The notes under the pieces are model-generated. The model was not told the DNA's origin. It was given only the letters and a program-made list of their open reading frames with translations, and ran no database searches. The position numbers were made by a program, and so were the translations under genes. 51,833 bases of DNA. Source: a virus. Every line of letters begins with the position of its first letter. Position 1 is the stretch's first letter. Where the stretch lies: IMG/VR virus record IMGVR_UViG_3300013285_000003, positions 1 through 51,833 of that record, one strand, 5' to 3'. Below are positions 5,913 through 15,844 of the stretch, one piece after another.

Positions 5913-7874
5913 TTATCGCTGTCTAAACTGGTCTAAATACCAGTCTGGCACATTCGGTGTTTGTTTATAAGGATCAGCAGTACGAGCTTGATCTAGGCCA
6001 TACAGAATACCCAGAGAACTGAGTAAACCAGCTAAACCAGCGGCCTTAGGGATTGTTCGAGGGATAGTGCCCATAGCCCCAGATAACGCCCCTGCACCCG
6101 CAATCGTGGCTCCTGCTGTATCGCCTTGCTTTGCACGTTCGTAGCCTTCTAGCCCCATTAAAGCACCCGCACCACCCGATACTGCACCCATAGGGATGGG
6201 CGCCGTGCGAGCAGCTCTATTGGCAATTAAGGCACGGTTACTAGGTAACCCAGCTCGTGAGTCTCGCAAAAGAATCTCGGCTTGATTGATTGGTTCTGCA
6301 TGTTGGGATATGTGCGCACCTTCGCCTGTCATGAATTTATGAAGGTTTGTTTCGGCAGAACGCACGCCCGTTTGGCTTGCTGTGGCGTTAGCCTTAGCGG
6401 CCTCCCACGCTTGCTGGCGGCGAGCAAACTCTTGGTTTTCGGCTAACTGCCGTTGACGCTCGGCCTCTTGACGCAAAATCATTTGACGTTCTTGCTCAGC
6501 CGCCTGTGCCCGTGCCTCTGGGCTGTTTGCAAGGCGAGCACGTTCGGCAGCAGCAGCCTCTGCCTCACGATCCATTTCTGCGATAGTGCGAGCTGATAAC
6601 GCTACTCGGCCTGTTTTTGTGGTGGCATGCTCACCCAGTGCATCAACCATCAATTCAGGGTAGCGCAAAGGGGCTACACCAGACTCTGCAAGTTGGTTGA
6701 TACGAGCTTCACCCAAATCCGCACGCAACCGCAATTGGTGCGCAGTCATTTGTTGACCACGCTCACGAGCCAAGGCCGCTGCAGTAGTGCCAGAAGGAGT
6801 AGCATGCTGGACTTGGTCAATTAAAGGCACACCGCCCGTGATAGGGTCTGACGGCAGTACGGTTTGAACAGGTGAGTTTTGTATTCTAAACACTGGGGCT
6901 TGCTTGCCGCCGACATCAACGTACTGCCTGCGTGCGGCATCAACGCCCTGATTGGCTTCAGCCTGTAATTGAAGCTGGCGATCTAGCTCGGCACGGTGTT
7001 TCTCGGCCTCAAGGTCAAACACATTGCCTGCTGCACGACGCTCACCCAATCTCTCATACAACTCACGACGAGCTTGCTCAACAGCTTGCCCCTGTGGATG
7101 CATCATCTGAGTCTTAGTTAGCGGATTGCCAATCAAGCTACGAAACGGGTCATCGATTAAATCTCGGCTGTAATTCAGCGAGGTAGTATTAGGTGTCTTT
7201 TCTTTTGCGCCGAAAGGATTACGCACGTCCCCTGTCATTAAAGGCACGGCAGCGCCTGCGCCAGCCCCTGCACCGCCTGCAACTAGTTGACTGAAGGTAT
7301 CACCCTGACCACCCATTGAAGGCGGCTTGTAGGTCGATTGATCACCGTACTTGCGATCCCATGCAATACGTTCGGCCTCAGTGGCGTCTTTGCTAGGACG
7401 TGGGGGTGCAATAAAGCCCTCGGCGCCTTGCATGGGGTACATATTGTTAACAGTGCGAACATAGTTGCGAGTCTCGGCAGGCAACAAGCTTACGTCTCTA
7501 GTCTCAAAATATTTTGCAGCATTCCCCGGACCGTAGTTATAAGCTACTAGCGCATCAACTGGGTTTTTGTATGTCAACAGATTGTTCTTTAAAACCGCAA
7601 CACCGCCCCTGATGTTCTCATCAAGGTTGCTGGCATCGACCTTGAATCCCTTCGCTGTTGAGGGCATCAATTGCATCACACCCATGGCACGTTCTTTGTA
7701 CTTGGTCTCTGGGCCTTGGAGCACCGACTGATCGTCATTAAACTGTTTAAAACGGCTCTCTTGATGCGCAACAGCCAGCGCTAGGTTAGGATCAATACCT
7801 TGACGAGCGGCCTCGTCTGCGACCTTCTTTGCAATTTGAAGTTGGCTTGGGGTGAGCTTTGAAAAGTCGATCAT
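5913..7874 (-). CDS. Ejection-type virion protein with lytic transglycosylase domain
   Basis: 653 residues. The first 150 form an SLT domain: AVAHQESRF (catalytic Glu39), MGVMQLMPSTA (about 64-74) and VAYNYGPGNA (about 110-119). The centre is a long Ala/Arg/Gln/Glu-rich helical region (about 270-520), and the C-terminus has Gly/Ala-rich, probably membrane-active helices (about 555-630). This resembles T7 gp16, which is packaged in the head and opens peptidoglycan during DNA entry. It is the last gene of the late operon and begins in an ATGA overlap. Domain call firm; packaging inferred. Confidence 0.85.
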   Translation of the reverse strand: MIDFSKLTPSQLQIAKKVADEAARQGIDPNLALAVAHQESRFKQFNDDQSVLQGPETKYKERAMGVMQLMPSTAKGFKVDASNLDENIRGGVAVLKNNLLTYKNPVDALVAYNYGPGNAAKYFETRDVSLLPAETRNYVRTVNNMYPMQGAEGFIAPPRPSKDATEAERIAWDRKYGDQSTYKPPSMGGQGDTFSQLVAGGAGAGAGAAVPLMTGDVRNPFGAKEKTPNTTSLNYSRDLIDDPFRSLIGNPLTKTQMMHPQGQAVEQARRELYERLGERRAAGNVFDLEAEKHRAELDRQLQLQAEANQGVDAARRQYVDVGGKQAPVFRIQNSPVQTVLPSDPITGGVPLIDQVQHATPSGTTAAALARERGQQMTAHQLRLRADLGEARINQLAESGVAPLRYPELMVDALGEHATTKTGRVALSARTIAEMDREAEAAAAERARLANSPEARAQAAEQERQMILRQEAERQRQLAENQEFARRQQAWEAAKANATASQTGVRSAETNLHKFMTGEGAHISQHAEPINQAEILLRDSRAGLPSNRALIANRAARTAPIPMGAVSGGAGALMGLEGYERAKQGDTAGATIAGAGALSGAMGTIPRTIPKAAGLAGLLSSLGILYGLDQARTADPYKQTPNVPDWYLDQFRQR

Positions 7875-9649
7875 GGTTGTCTCCCAAGGGCTGAATTCAA
7901 TTGATCAAGAAGTGAACCTGTAGGCGCCGCTGTAGTAGCTGGTGCCTCACCGTATTGGTTTGCAATTTGCTGACGTGTATTTTCAAACTTAGTGTCAAAC
8001 TCTTGTTTCATCTTAGTGAAATAAGGTGACTGCAAAAACTGATCCCGATCGTTTGATTTTGTAGCAGACTTAAACTCTGTCCATGCTTTATGGAAGGCCA
8101 TGTCACGCTGGGCACGCAGTTGAAGGGCTTCGGATTTTAAACGAATAGCATCTGCTGAATCGCTCGGTAACGCATTGATGCTACCGATCAAACGACGCTC
8201 GCCATCACTGATTTGGCCTTGGCCTTTCATGTCAAGCTTGGCAAACGCTAATGAAATCTGAGCATACTTCTGCGCAGCAACGCTTAACAGGTCTCGACCA
8301 GTCTTGTCCACGCCTTGGAAGTAACCAATAAGCTGCGATGGGGCGAAGGCTACACCCTTAGCCTGAGCATCATTCATGTCTGATACGGCACGGAAAAATG
8401 CGGTTTTTAGTGTTGGGTCTTGCAAAGAATTAAACACTTTGGGGTTTGACTCAATGAGCGAGATTTGATCTTTTGCAAGCTTCTCAAGATCCATTGCACT
8501 AGTAAATGTATCAGTTACATTTTTACCAAATGCAGTATTAGATTCAGCCTCGCCTTTAGCACCTGCTTCAGCCCCAGCCAAAGAAACTTTTCTTTGTGCT
8601 TCAGTTTGAGGTGTACCATCAGTAAAGGTTGTAATCCGATTCTTTTTCAAAAATTCATTAATTTTGGCATCATCACCTTCATTAAGCAATTTTTGCCATT
8701 CTTGAGCCACACTCAAAGCAACCTTCTTCTCGCCATAGACACCAAAGTCAATTGTGGCAAAGTCAGTTTGTTTGAGTTTTGCTTGATTGATTGCTAAGTT
8801 GGCCTCATCAACCGCCGTCCTGCGAGCATTTAAGCGAAGCTCAGCTTGTTGAACACCAAACTTGGCTACATCCAATTGATAGGTGCGGAAGTCTTTTTGC
8901 ATGGCTGCAAGCTCTTTGAACATCGCCCCTTGTTCTGGAGAAATGTTCATAGCAAGAGCAACGTCCCTTTCACTAATTGGACGCATGGTGCTCAGGTTGC
9001 GTGCACCTAGTGGTGTCTGCACGACAGCTTGGTCAGTAGTCTGCATGATCCCAGCGTCAACTGCCGCAGGCGTAATATTAAAACCATAGTTTTCAATTTT
9101 GGCGCCAGTGGGGTTCTCGGCATCTGGCTTAGGCGTACCCATTGGTACAACATTAGGATTAACTGCCGCTGGAGCACCCTGTGGCGGTTGTGCGTTAAGC
9201 ATAGGTGGCTGTGCCGCAGCGGAAGGCTGTGCAGGTGCCTGAGGGCTAAACATGTTTTGCATCTGAGAGAACCCAGCCATCTTTTGCTTGATGCCTAAAC
9301 CCTTCTCTTCTAACTCAAGGCCTAATTTTTGTTGCGCAAATTGGCGCTCAAGATCTTTGTCTTGCTGGTCTGCCAGCACATCAGCCGCATTACCTAAAGC
9401 CTCAAATGCAGATCCAGTTTTGGTAGGTTTTAACAGGGCTGCGCTTAACTTCAGCATTTTTGGATCAAAAAATGGGGTTTGACGCTCAATTAACGTCTGC
9501 TTCATCTTTTGAATCTGATCGTCAAGAGTTAATCGACCCTTTTGAAGCTCAGCAACAGCTCCCATCACAGGATCAGTCACGGCGCCAGTTTGCGTAGCGC
9601 CTGCTTGAGCAGATGCTTGAGACAACGGAGATGTTTGGTCGACTGCCAT
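7871..9649 (-). CDS. Putative internal virion (ejection) protein
   Basis: 592 residues, overwhelmingly helical, with a proline/alanine-rich stretch near residues 130-175 and charged coiled-coil segments around 260-310. It lies directly before the transglycosylase gene with an ATGA overlap, the position of gp15 relative to gp16 in T7-like phages. No sequence motif was recognised. The ejection role is inferred from order, size and composition. AGGAATAAATA precedes the ATG. Confidence 0.65.
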   Translation of the reverse strand: MAVDQTSPLSQASAQAGATQTGAVTDPVMGAVAELQKGRLTLDDQIQKMKQTLIERQTPFFDPKMLKLSAALLKPTKTGSAFEALGNAADVLADQQDKDLERQFAQQKLGLELEEKGLGIKQKMAGFSQMQNMFSPQAPAQPSAAAQPPMLNAQPPQGAPAAVNPNVVPMGTPKPDAENPTGAKIENYGFNITPAAVDAGIMQTTDQAVVQTPLGARNLSTMRPISERDVALAMNISPEQGAMFKELAAMQKDFRTYQLDVAKFGVQQAELRLNARRTAVDEANLAINQAKLKQTDFATIDFGVYGEKKVALSVAQEWQKLLNEGDDAKINEFLKKNRITTFTDGTPQTEAQRKVSLAGAEAGAKGEAESNTAFGKNVTDTFTSAMDLEKLAKDQISLIESNPKVFNSLQDPTLKTAFFRAVSDMNDAQAKGVAFAPSQLIGYFQGVDKTGRDLLSVAAQKYAQISLAFAKLDMKGQGQISDGERRLIGSINALPSDSADAIRLKSEALQLRAQRDMAFHKAWTEFKSATKSNDRDQFLQSPYFTKMKQEFDTKFENTRQQIANQYGEAPATTAAPTGSLLDQLNSALGRQP

Positions 9650-9660
9650 TATTTATTCCT

Positions 9661-10983
9661 TTACATTGCGGCATAGCCGTTATTCAATGAATCTGCCCAA
9701 GACATGCCAGTGCTTGGGTTTATGTTGCTTACCAGTGATGGGTCAATATTGGCAGCATAATCCGCACCAAATACGCTACCTGCATTGCTGGTGGTGTTGT
9801 AATCAACGGGACTAGAGCCAGAACCAATTCCCCTAAATAAATTACCAATATTGTTAGCAGCGCCTGACCAGTTAGGGCTTGCCAACAAGCTTGTTAGGCC
9901 AGAGATAGTTTGCAATGGCGATAGGCCTGTTGAATTTTGCGAAGCTGGTTGTGTGAGGCTTGAAGTCGTTGATGTCGGGATCTGATAACCACGCAACAAT
10001 TGCGATTGAGCGGTTGCTGCAGTTAACGGGAACATCTGTGCTGCTTGTGACAATTGTTGCTGTTGGCTACCTGCATTCAAAAGACCCGTTACATCATTCC
10101 AGCTCAAAGCACCTGTCTGTGAGGCTAAATTGCCGCCTGTGTTTGCAGCATTGATTAAGTTCTGTTGTTGTTGAGACGTTAAGTTGCCTTGGATTTGTCC
10201 AATTGAACTTAAATTTTGTTGTTGGGCATTTGTTAAGTTTCCTGCAATTTGACCCAATTGGCCTTGCAAGTTAGCACCAGCCTGAGCTTGTTGCATCGCT
10301 TGCTGGTAGCCAGTGTTTAAAGCGTTAGCTTGTTGACCTGTAATGCCTAAGGCCGCTTGGTTGAGCGTTTGACCTAATGCCTGAGCACCACGCTGAGATC
10401 CGAACTGACCAGCACCGACCACGCCAGCGGTGGTCTGTGGAGCGACGTTTTGCAGAATGTTCTGCTCGCCTAATGTACCGATCGAGTTAACTACGTTGCC
10501 AATATATGGCGACATATAGTTACCAACAGTATTGTAAGTAGGGTTAGCAGCCGAGTTTAAGTAAGGATTAGCTGCGCCCATAGCATCTTTGCTAAGAGCT
10601 GAATTTAAAGCGCCAGAGGCCGCTTGAGTAGGGTCGTAGTTACCGACCTGTCCAAGATAACCCATGCCCATATTCATGGCGGGTTTCCACGCTCCGGGCG
10701 TTTGCGCCGCTAAATCAAATCCTTGTGTTTGAAGAGGACTTGGCCCAGCAAACTGTGGGTTAGAATTTGCGCCTTTTTGGGCAAGGTTATTTAAATAATC
10801 AAGATAAAAACTAGGCGCTGTCGTCTGAGTTGTTTGACCACTTGTGACTAATGGAAGGCTGCCTCCCTGAAAAAAGTTCCCACTTGCACCGGAAGGAGCG
10901 GCAGGGGCAGCACCTATACCTGTACCCGCTCCAGCATTTGCTGGATTATTGTAAAAGCCGGCGTCAACAACAGGATTAACCAT
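9661..10983 (-). CDS. Putative internal virion protein rich in Gln, Asn and Gly
   Basis: 440 residues of low complexity, with repeated Gln-Gln-Gln-Asn-Leu units (about residues 255-300, for example QGNLTSQQQQNL) and many Ala/Gly/Asn. The region around GVVGAGQFGSQRGAQALG occurs in ejection-type proteins of environmental podoviruses, in my recollection. It sits second in the four-gene set that ends with the transglycosylase. AAGGAATAATT precedes the ATG. Structural role likely, exact function unknown. Confidence 0.6.
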   Translation of the reverse strand: MVNPVVDAGFYNNPANAGAGTGIGAAPAAPSGASGNFFQGGSLPLVTSGQTTQTTAPSFYLDYLNNLAQKGANSNPQFAGPSPLQTQGFDLAAQTPGAWKPAMNMGMGYLGQVGNYDPTQAASGALNSALSKDAMGAANPYLNSAANPTYNTVGNYMSPYIGNVVNSIGTLGEQNILQNVAPQTTAGVVGAGQFGSQRGAQALGQTLNQAALGITGQQANALNTGYQQAMQQAQAGANLQGQLGQIAGNLTNAQQQNLSSIGQIQGNLTSQQQQNLINAANTGGNLASQTGALSWNDVTGLLNAGSQQQQLSQAAQMFPLTAATAQSQLLRGYQIPTSTTSSLTQPASQNSTGLSPLQTISGLTSLLASPNWSGAANNIGNLFRGIGSGSSPVDYNTTSNAGSVFGADYAANIDPSLVSNINPSTGMSWADSLNNGYAAM

Positions 10984-10985
10984 AA

Positions 10986-12611
10986 TTATTCCTTCTCAGT
11001 ATTTTTCATTGCTTCTTTGACATATTGTAATGGCAAAGCTTTAGGGGGGATTTTATCGTTTGGAGCGGATCTTTTATGCGACCGAACCGCTTCCCTGAAC
11101 TTATCTAAAAACTTGGCGCCAGCATCAGATGAGCCGTTTCCAAGTTGAGCCACGGTATCCGCATCCCAAACAAACTCACCATCTGCAAGCATTGCGGGGA
11201 TATCATCCGACTGACCGTCTCCCTTACCTTTTACATAGTGGCCTGTCGCACCTGTAATAAATTCAGGCACATGCCGCTTGTCACCGTCTTGAAATGACAT
11301 GCTCTGCATGATCATGCTAAGCAGGCGTGGGTCGATATCTTGAAGTTCTGGGTGCCTACCCATTGACTCTTTAATATAACCACCGTGCGCAGCATGCAAT
11401 CCACCCTCAAAAACTGATGATGGCTTGATGTCAGAGACATTAGAGTAATGAGATGGGTCAATATAAGTTAAAGGTTTATAGTCAATCAAACCACTTATAT
11501 TTGTGGTTGGTGCAGATCCTGTACTGATTAATTGTGGCGTCAAATTACCCATCGCCATACTACTAGAACCAGATCCACCGCCAGATCCACCTCCGACTCC
11601 GTTGCCCAATCCATTTAATGGATTATTTCCTGCACCCGATCCACCACCCGCACCGGGAGATCCACCACCCGATCCACCACCCAATAAACCGCCTAAAAGG
11701 CCTGCACCAGACAATCCCATTTTGGCGTACTTTAGTGCATCAGCAAGAGTTAATCCTGTGCCTGCTTGTGCACCATAACCGCCTAACGCACCTTGCTCAT
11801 ACTGCCCCATTAGCGCAGAGGCTTCAGCATCGGTTAAACCTCCGCTAAGGCCAGAAAATCCTGCTGCGCCTGTGGCTTCACCGCCTAAACCCATTAATGC
11901 TTCGGTGCCAGCAGCAGTCAACTCACCACTTGCTGAGATTAATCCCGTGTTTACTGCTTGATCTAGCGTCATACCCAGACCGCCAGCCAAATCAAAAGCT
12001 CCTTGCCCTGCTACGCTGGCAGCGGCATCAGCGGCTGTGAATGCACCAATATCACCACCAATTGTGCCTAGAACACCAGCACCTAATTCTCCAGCACCCG
12101 CAGCTCCTACAGCACCAGCACCTAAAGCGCCTGCAGCTAATCCACCCGAGCCAATAGCAGCAGCGGTAAGTAAGAATTTATGAAATAGCGGGTCTTTAGC
12201 TGTTGATCTCAAATCGTAGCCGATGTCACCAAACACCCCACCACCATGAACTGGGGCTTTCATGTAAGCAGCATCACCAATCGTGCCACCCACCATAGGG
12301 GTGCTAGTAGGCCGAGTAGTTTGTTCACCATTTGAATCTAAAAATAATAACTGTCCGTCACCGTTTGTGGCTTGACGAGGCGTATTAGCCGTAATCTTCT
12401 CGCCTTCTTTTACAATAGGGTTGAACGAGTTAACGTCCATGATTCCCTTGCGGGTTAAAATTGCTTTTAAACCTGAGTCGTCATAAAACTGAGTTGGCGT
12501 GCCTTCGTAGTTTGGTACCTCATGACGGGTGGTGTTGCTTATGTCATAGGGTGTATTTGACGCACCCATTAACGGGGTATAGCCGCCCTCACCGCCTGTG
12601 TAATCGCTCAT
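10986..12611 (-). CDS. Putative virion protein with Gly/Ala-rich core and conserved C-terminal domain
   Basis: 541 residues from ATG 12611, which overlaps the previous stop (ATGA) and has AAAGG upstream; an extension to 12665 is unlikely. Residues about 150-340 are Gly/Ala/Ser-rich and hydrophobic, possibly membrane-interacting. The C-terminal 140 residues contain a distinctive block (SDDIPAMLADGEFVWDADTV, then LGNGSSDAGAKFLDKFRE) that I have seen in other phage virion proteins. As first gene of the ejection-type set it is a candidate pore-forming internal protein. Confidence 0.65.
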   Translation of the reverse strand: MSDYTGGEGGYTPLMGASNTPYDISNTTRHEVPNYEGTPTQFYDDSGLKAILTRKGIMDVNSFNPIVKEGEKITANTPRQATNGDGQLLFLDSNGEQTTRPTSTPMVGGTIGDAAYMKAPVHGGGVFGDIGYDLRSTAKDPLFHKFLLTAAAIGSGGLAAGALGAGAVGAAGAGELGAGVLGTIGGDIGAFTAADAAASVAGQGAFDLAGGLGMTLDQAVNTGLISASGELTAAGTEALMGLGGEATGAAGFSGLSGGLTDAEASALMGQYEQGALGGYGAQAGTGLTLADALKYAKMGLSGAGLLGGLLGGGSGGGSPGAGGGSGAGNNPLNGLGNGVGGGSGGGSGSSSMAMGNLTPQLISTGSAPTTNISGLIDYKPLTYIDPSHYSNVSDIKPSSVFEGGLHAAHGGYIKESMGRHPELQDIDPRLLSMIMQSMSFQDGDKRHVPEFITGATGHYVKGKGDGQSDDIPAMLADGEFVWDADTVAQLGNGSSDAGAKFLDKFREAVRSHKRSAPNDKIPPKALPLQYVKEAMKNTEKE

Positions 12612-12847
12612 GTTGTCGCCTTTATATCCATAATGCCAACTAGTGCTTGCGCCCAGTCTTGCCAAGTTTCAAACCCACGGCTGTCTGGCACACCTGAATT
12701 ACCAAAGTATCCAATACCAGATAGGCCATCTACCCATTCTTTCCAATCTTCTTCTTCAACCGTACCAAGTTGTTGTGCTGCAAATAACTCAGACATAAGA
12801 GGACAGTATTGATCCCACTCCATCCCACGAGGGTCGTAGACGATCAT
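12608..12847 (-). CDS. Small acidic protein between tail and ejection genes
   Basis: 79 residues, Trp/Glu/Asp-rich (EEEDWKEWVDGL, FETWQDWAQALVG). It begins in an ATGA overlap with the tail gene and ends in one with the next gene. The repeated Trp-acid pattern suggests a small bridging or assembly protein, but no family was recognised. A distal tail or chaperone role is only positional inference. Confidence 0.7.
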   Translation of the reverse strand: MIVYDPRGMEWDQYCPLMSELFAAQQLGTVEEEDWKEWVDGLSGIGYFGNSGVPDSRGFETWQDWAQALVGIMDIKATT

Positions 12848-14616
12848 GGGTTGCCAGTGCTGCGCTCATCTCCACCCTCGGCAGACAAGAGAACTAAACC
12901 AGTCTCGTAATTACCATTGACTACGTTCGACCCAAACCTTAAACGCATCTCTCGACGCTGCTCACGCATATCGATCTTCAGAGTAGTAGGGTCAAAATAA
13001 TAAGGGTCGCTAGGATCATCATCATCATCAGCGTAGCCTTTACCAGTAACAATCAAGTACATCTGGCCAGACTGAACAAAGTCGGGTTCGACACGCTCAA
13101 GGCGTATCCACTTGTTAGGCCCCATCGGGGAGTTTTGCCCCGGACCGCCGTTCACCCAACCCAAAGAATTTGTCTCAAAGTAACTCTCGATCGCCGACTC
13201 TTGCGTGAGGTTCACCACGTTCGTACCAGTCTCGTGTTGCCACAACACATACTTTGATGAGCTATTAGGTTCATTGCCTGCCCAGATTGGACGTCGAAAC
13301 ACCTCGCTGAATACGCCTGCTGAACGACGTGCACCTAATGCCTGACCAGCGTCGTACCAAACTTGATCTCTCACGTTAAAGACGATTGCATCTGTGCACT
13401 CGGTAGCATTACCTTTAGGGTAAAACCACCAGATTTCACCCCATCTAGGCACCTTCGAAACCCATACTTTTTGACGTTGCGTGTAGTTCAGGTTATCAAA
13501 AAAGTAATTGATGTTCATGTTGTTCTTGATTTCAGACACAACACCGTTGTACATAAGAAATCGATCGACACCGCACCAAAAATACATGCCGTCGTATTCA
13601 ATCACTGAAGACGAAGAGAGCATCGAGCTTTGGCTGCTGATGATGTCATAGCGCCAATAAATAGTCGCTGCACCAACCGTCTGAGGAGCGTAGCTCACTC
13701 GGATCACAGAGTCTAGCGACCAAAACAAGCCAGAAGGTGAGGTTGTGCCGCCACGCAAGGGCAAACCTTTTACAATCTTGGTAGAGGCCACATTGTTAGC
13801 GTTAGCGTCTGCACCAACCCAGTTTTGAAAGTTACCTGCAGAGCTATTCTGAATCAACCCGTTGTTGCCATAAACAAACAAATATGGGTAGAGCATGACT
13901 ACGCCTCCAGATACATTGATCTGGTTGTCAAAGGTGAGCGTTTGTGTACCGCTTGAGGTGGCTGTTCCGCTAATAACTACGGTTGTAGAACCACTACCAA
14001 CTGTTGAGCTAATGACAAAAGACCCTGTAGGCAATCCAGCTCCCGTGACTAACTGTCCCGCATAGATCAAGGCATTTGTGCCAGTAATCACAAAGGTGCT
14101 ATTTGGCGTACCAATCGTCATCGTACCCGTAGCGCTGAATTTACCGACTTCAGTTAAAGCACCGCTGGGAAAATCCCCATAGAGGACAGGCGTATTTATT
14201 GTTGAGTCAATATGTTCTAGATTTCGCCCAGCATGCGCAATAAGCTTACTTTTACCTGCACCTGTTGAGTCAAAACCCACATCAAATTGCCACAAGTTAA
14301 CAGTGCTTGAAGTGAATCCCGTCATGCTAATGGTGGTCGGACCTGTCCCCACACCATCATCATCATCTGTTTGCCACATCTCTAAGCCAGCCGAGTAGCC
14401 AGAGTAAACGTAATTCAATCCGCTATCAGAACTCATAATCATGCCACGGCTAATACCCGAAGCGTTTTGAAAGATGCCCTTATAACCACCCATCTTTCTT
14501 GGGCGCCCACGTTGAAATCTCATCCACTTACCATCAACGTAAGTAGGTGCATCAAATAGCGTTCCATCCCGCTGGATGCCTGCCTTGATGTTTAGTGAGA
14601 TTACATTTGCGCTCAT
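12844..14616 (-). CDS. Tail/neck protein of the podovirus stabilisation type
   Basis: 590 residues. The N-terminus (IKAGIQRDGTLFDAPTYVDGKW then MRFQRGRPRKMGGY) and repeated strands such as DGMYFWCGVDRFLMYNGV indicate a beta-propeller-like tail protein resembling phage stabilisation or tail-tube B proteins. Residues about 155-230 hold an extra beta module (AGQLVTGAGLPTGSFVISS) that recurs in the virion protein at 30263-31234. It probably forms the lower neck or nozzle. The ATG overlaps the preceding stop by one base (TAATG). Confidence 0.65.
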   Translation of the reverse strand: MSANVISLNIKAGIQRDGTLFDAPTYVDGKWMRFQRGRPRKMGGYKGIFQNASGISRGMIMSSDSGLNYVYSGYSAGLEMWQTDDDDGVGTGPTTISMTGFTSSTVNLWQFDVGFDSTGAGKSKLIAHAGRNLEHIDSTINTPVLYGDFPSGALTEVGKFSATGTMTIGTPNSTFVITGTNALIYAGQLVTGAGLPTGSFVISSTVGSGSTTVVISGTATSSGTQTLTFDNQINVSGGVVMLYPYLFVYGNNGLIQNSSAGNFQNWVGADANANNVASTKIVKGLPLRGGTTSPSGLFWSLDSVIRVSYAPQTVGAATIYWRYDIISSQSSMLSSSSVIEYDGMYFWCGVDRFLMYNGVVSEIKNNMNINYFFDNLNYTQRQKVWVSKVPRWGEIWWFYPKGNATECTDAIVFNVRDQVWYDAGQALGARRSAGVFSEVFRRPIWAGNEPNSSSKYVLWQHETGTNVVNLTQESAIESYFETNSLGWVNGGPGQNSPMGPNKWIRLERVEPDFVQSGQMYLIVTGKGYADDDDDPSDPYYFDPTTLKIDMREQRREMRLRFGSNVVNGNYETGLVLLSAEGGDERSTGNP

Positions 14617-15836
14617 TAAAACGTGCCCCCACTGATGCCTGCGGGAACAAATAACCCAGCCGTAGTCAACGTCAAGGCATTTGCGCCATTTAATGCAAGA
14701 CCAATCTGATTGGTAGCAGGCTGATAAATACCCGTGTTGGTATTACCTGTGAAATTAATCGATGGTGTTGCTGCAGACCCCGTACCTACGGTGAGCGAGG
14801 TAATTGAGCCGCCAGAGGCCGAGCTTGAGTTGTAGACGTTTGTTCCATCACAGACAACAGTCAAAGTCTGGCCTTGAGGCACAGTAACCGTCGCAGCGCC
14901 AGAGGCCGAAGTCTTAAAAGTTAGCGAGTAAGACCCAGTCGTCTGGTTGTTTAAATAATAGATTTGAACCGTTGAAGGCAATACGATAATAACATTGCTA
15001 GTCAACACCCCGAAATACTCTTGTACAACGTTCGCATACTCAACCGCTGTAAGCGTGTAGGTGCCCGTTGTAACCGTCTTGGCTAGTTGGGTATAGGCAA
15101 ATACGTTTGAGCGCCCATAGGCGAACGTAGAGTACCCATTGACGCCATTAGATACAACAACGAGCGACTCAGTTAACTGAAGTTGCTGACTAGAGTTTGT
15201 ATCAATCGTATTTGTGCCGCTAGGGGTCAGAGTAACAATACCCGAGCCACCGTTGCGGATCATTACAAACCAACCGTTGCCCACCGTTGAGGCCAAGGGT
15301 AGGGTAATTGTGCCAACACCTGATGACCAGACCAAAAACTGAGAACGGTAGGTATTATTCAAAACAACACTTGAGAACAATGCGCTTTCAGCATATTGCT
15401 GGTTAAGCGTTGTGTTAATTGCTGTTAAACCATATCCCGCAAGCGCCGCAGCATTGGCGGCGGAAGTTCCAGCCCCAAAAGTAACAGTAGACCAAGTGCC
15501 ATTGTTTGTAGTGTTATCCGTTAAAAAGATGTATTGAGCAACGCCTGAGGCAATCGCAATAATTGTATTGCCTGAAATATCAGTAACAGTAAAAGACGTG
15601 GCGCCAATGTTTTGAATCAGCACGCTTTGGCCTGTGCTTACTTGTAACGCAGAAGGCAAATAAAGTTTCAAGCTTGAGGCCGAGGCCGTGACTTGAATGA
15701 TGTTGGCAACCACATTGGCATTGTTGCCGTTGATAGGCCATTGTAAAAAGGTATCAGCAGCAAGCGTGAGGCTCTCATACCCAACTTGACTTGGGCTAAG
15801 GGTCTGACCAGTAAATGGGTCGGTATATGTGCTCAT
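14616..15836 (-). CDS. Putative tail fibre/spike protein
   Basis: 406 residues, rich in Thr/Ser/Val/Gly beta strands with almost no charge. The N-terminal segment (FTGQTLSPSQVGYESLTLAADTF) may attach to the tail; the C-terminal GSAATPSINFTGNTNTGIYQP is a short motif often seen near the ends of phage fibres. AGGAG lies five bases before the ATG. Its place between the adaptor and the propeller-like tail gene fits a tail appendage. Receptor unknown. Confidence 0.65.
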   Translation of the reverse strand: MSTYTDPFTGQTLSPSQVGYESLTLAADTFLQWPINGNNANVVANIIQVTASASSLKLYLPSALQVSTGQSVLIQNIGATSFTVTDISGNTIIAIASGVAQYIFLTDNTTNNGTWSTVTFGAGTSAANAAALAGYGLTAINTTLNQQYAESALFSSVVLNNTYRSQFLVWSSGVGTITLPLASTVGNGWFVMIRNGGSGIVTLTPSGTNTIDTNSSQQLQLTESLVVVSNGVNGYSTFAYGRSNVFAYTQLAKTVTTGTYTLTAVEYANVVQEYFGVLTSNVIIVLPSTVQIYYLNNQTTGSYSLTFKTSASGAATVTVPQGQTLTVVCDGTNVYNSSSASGGSITSLTVGTGSAATPSINFTGNTNTGIYQPATNQIGLALNGANALTLTTAGLFVPAGISGGTF

Positions 15837-15844
15837 GTTGACTC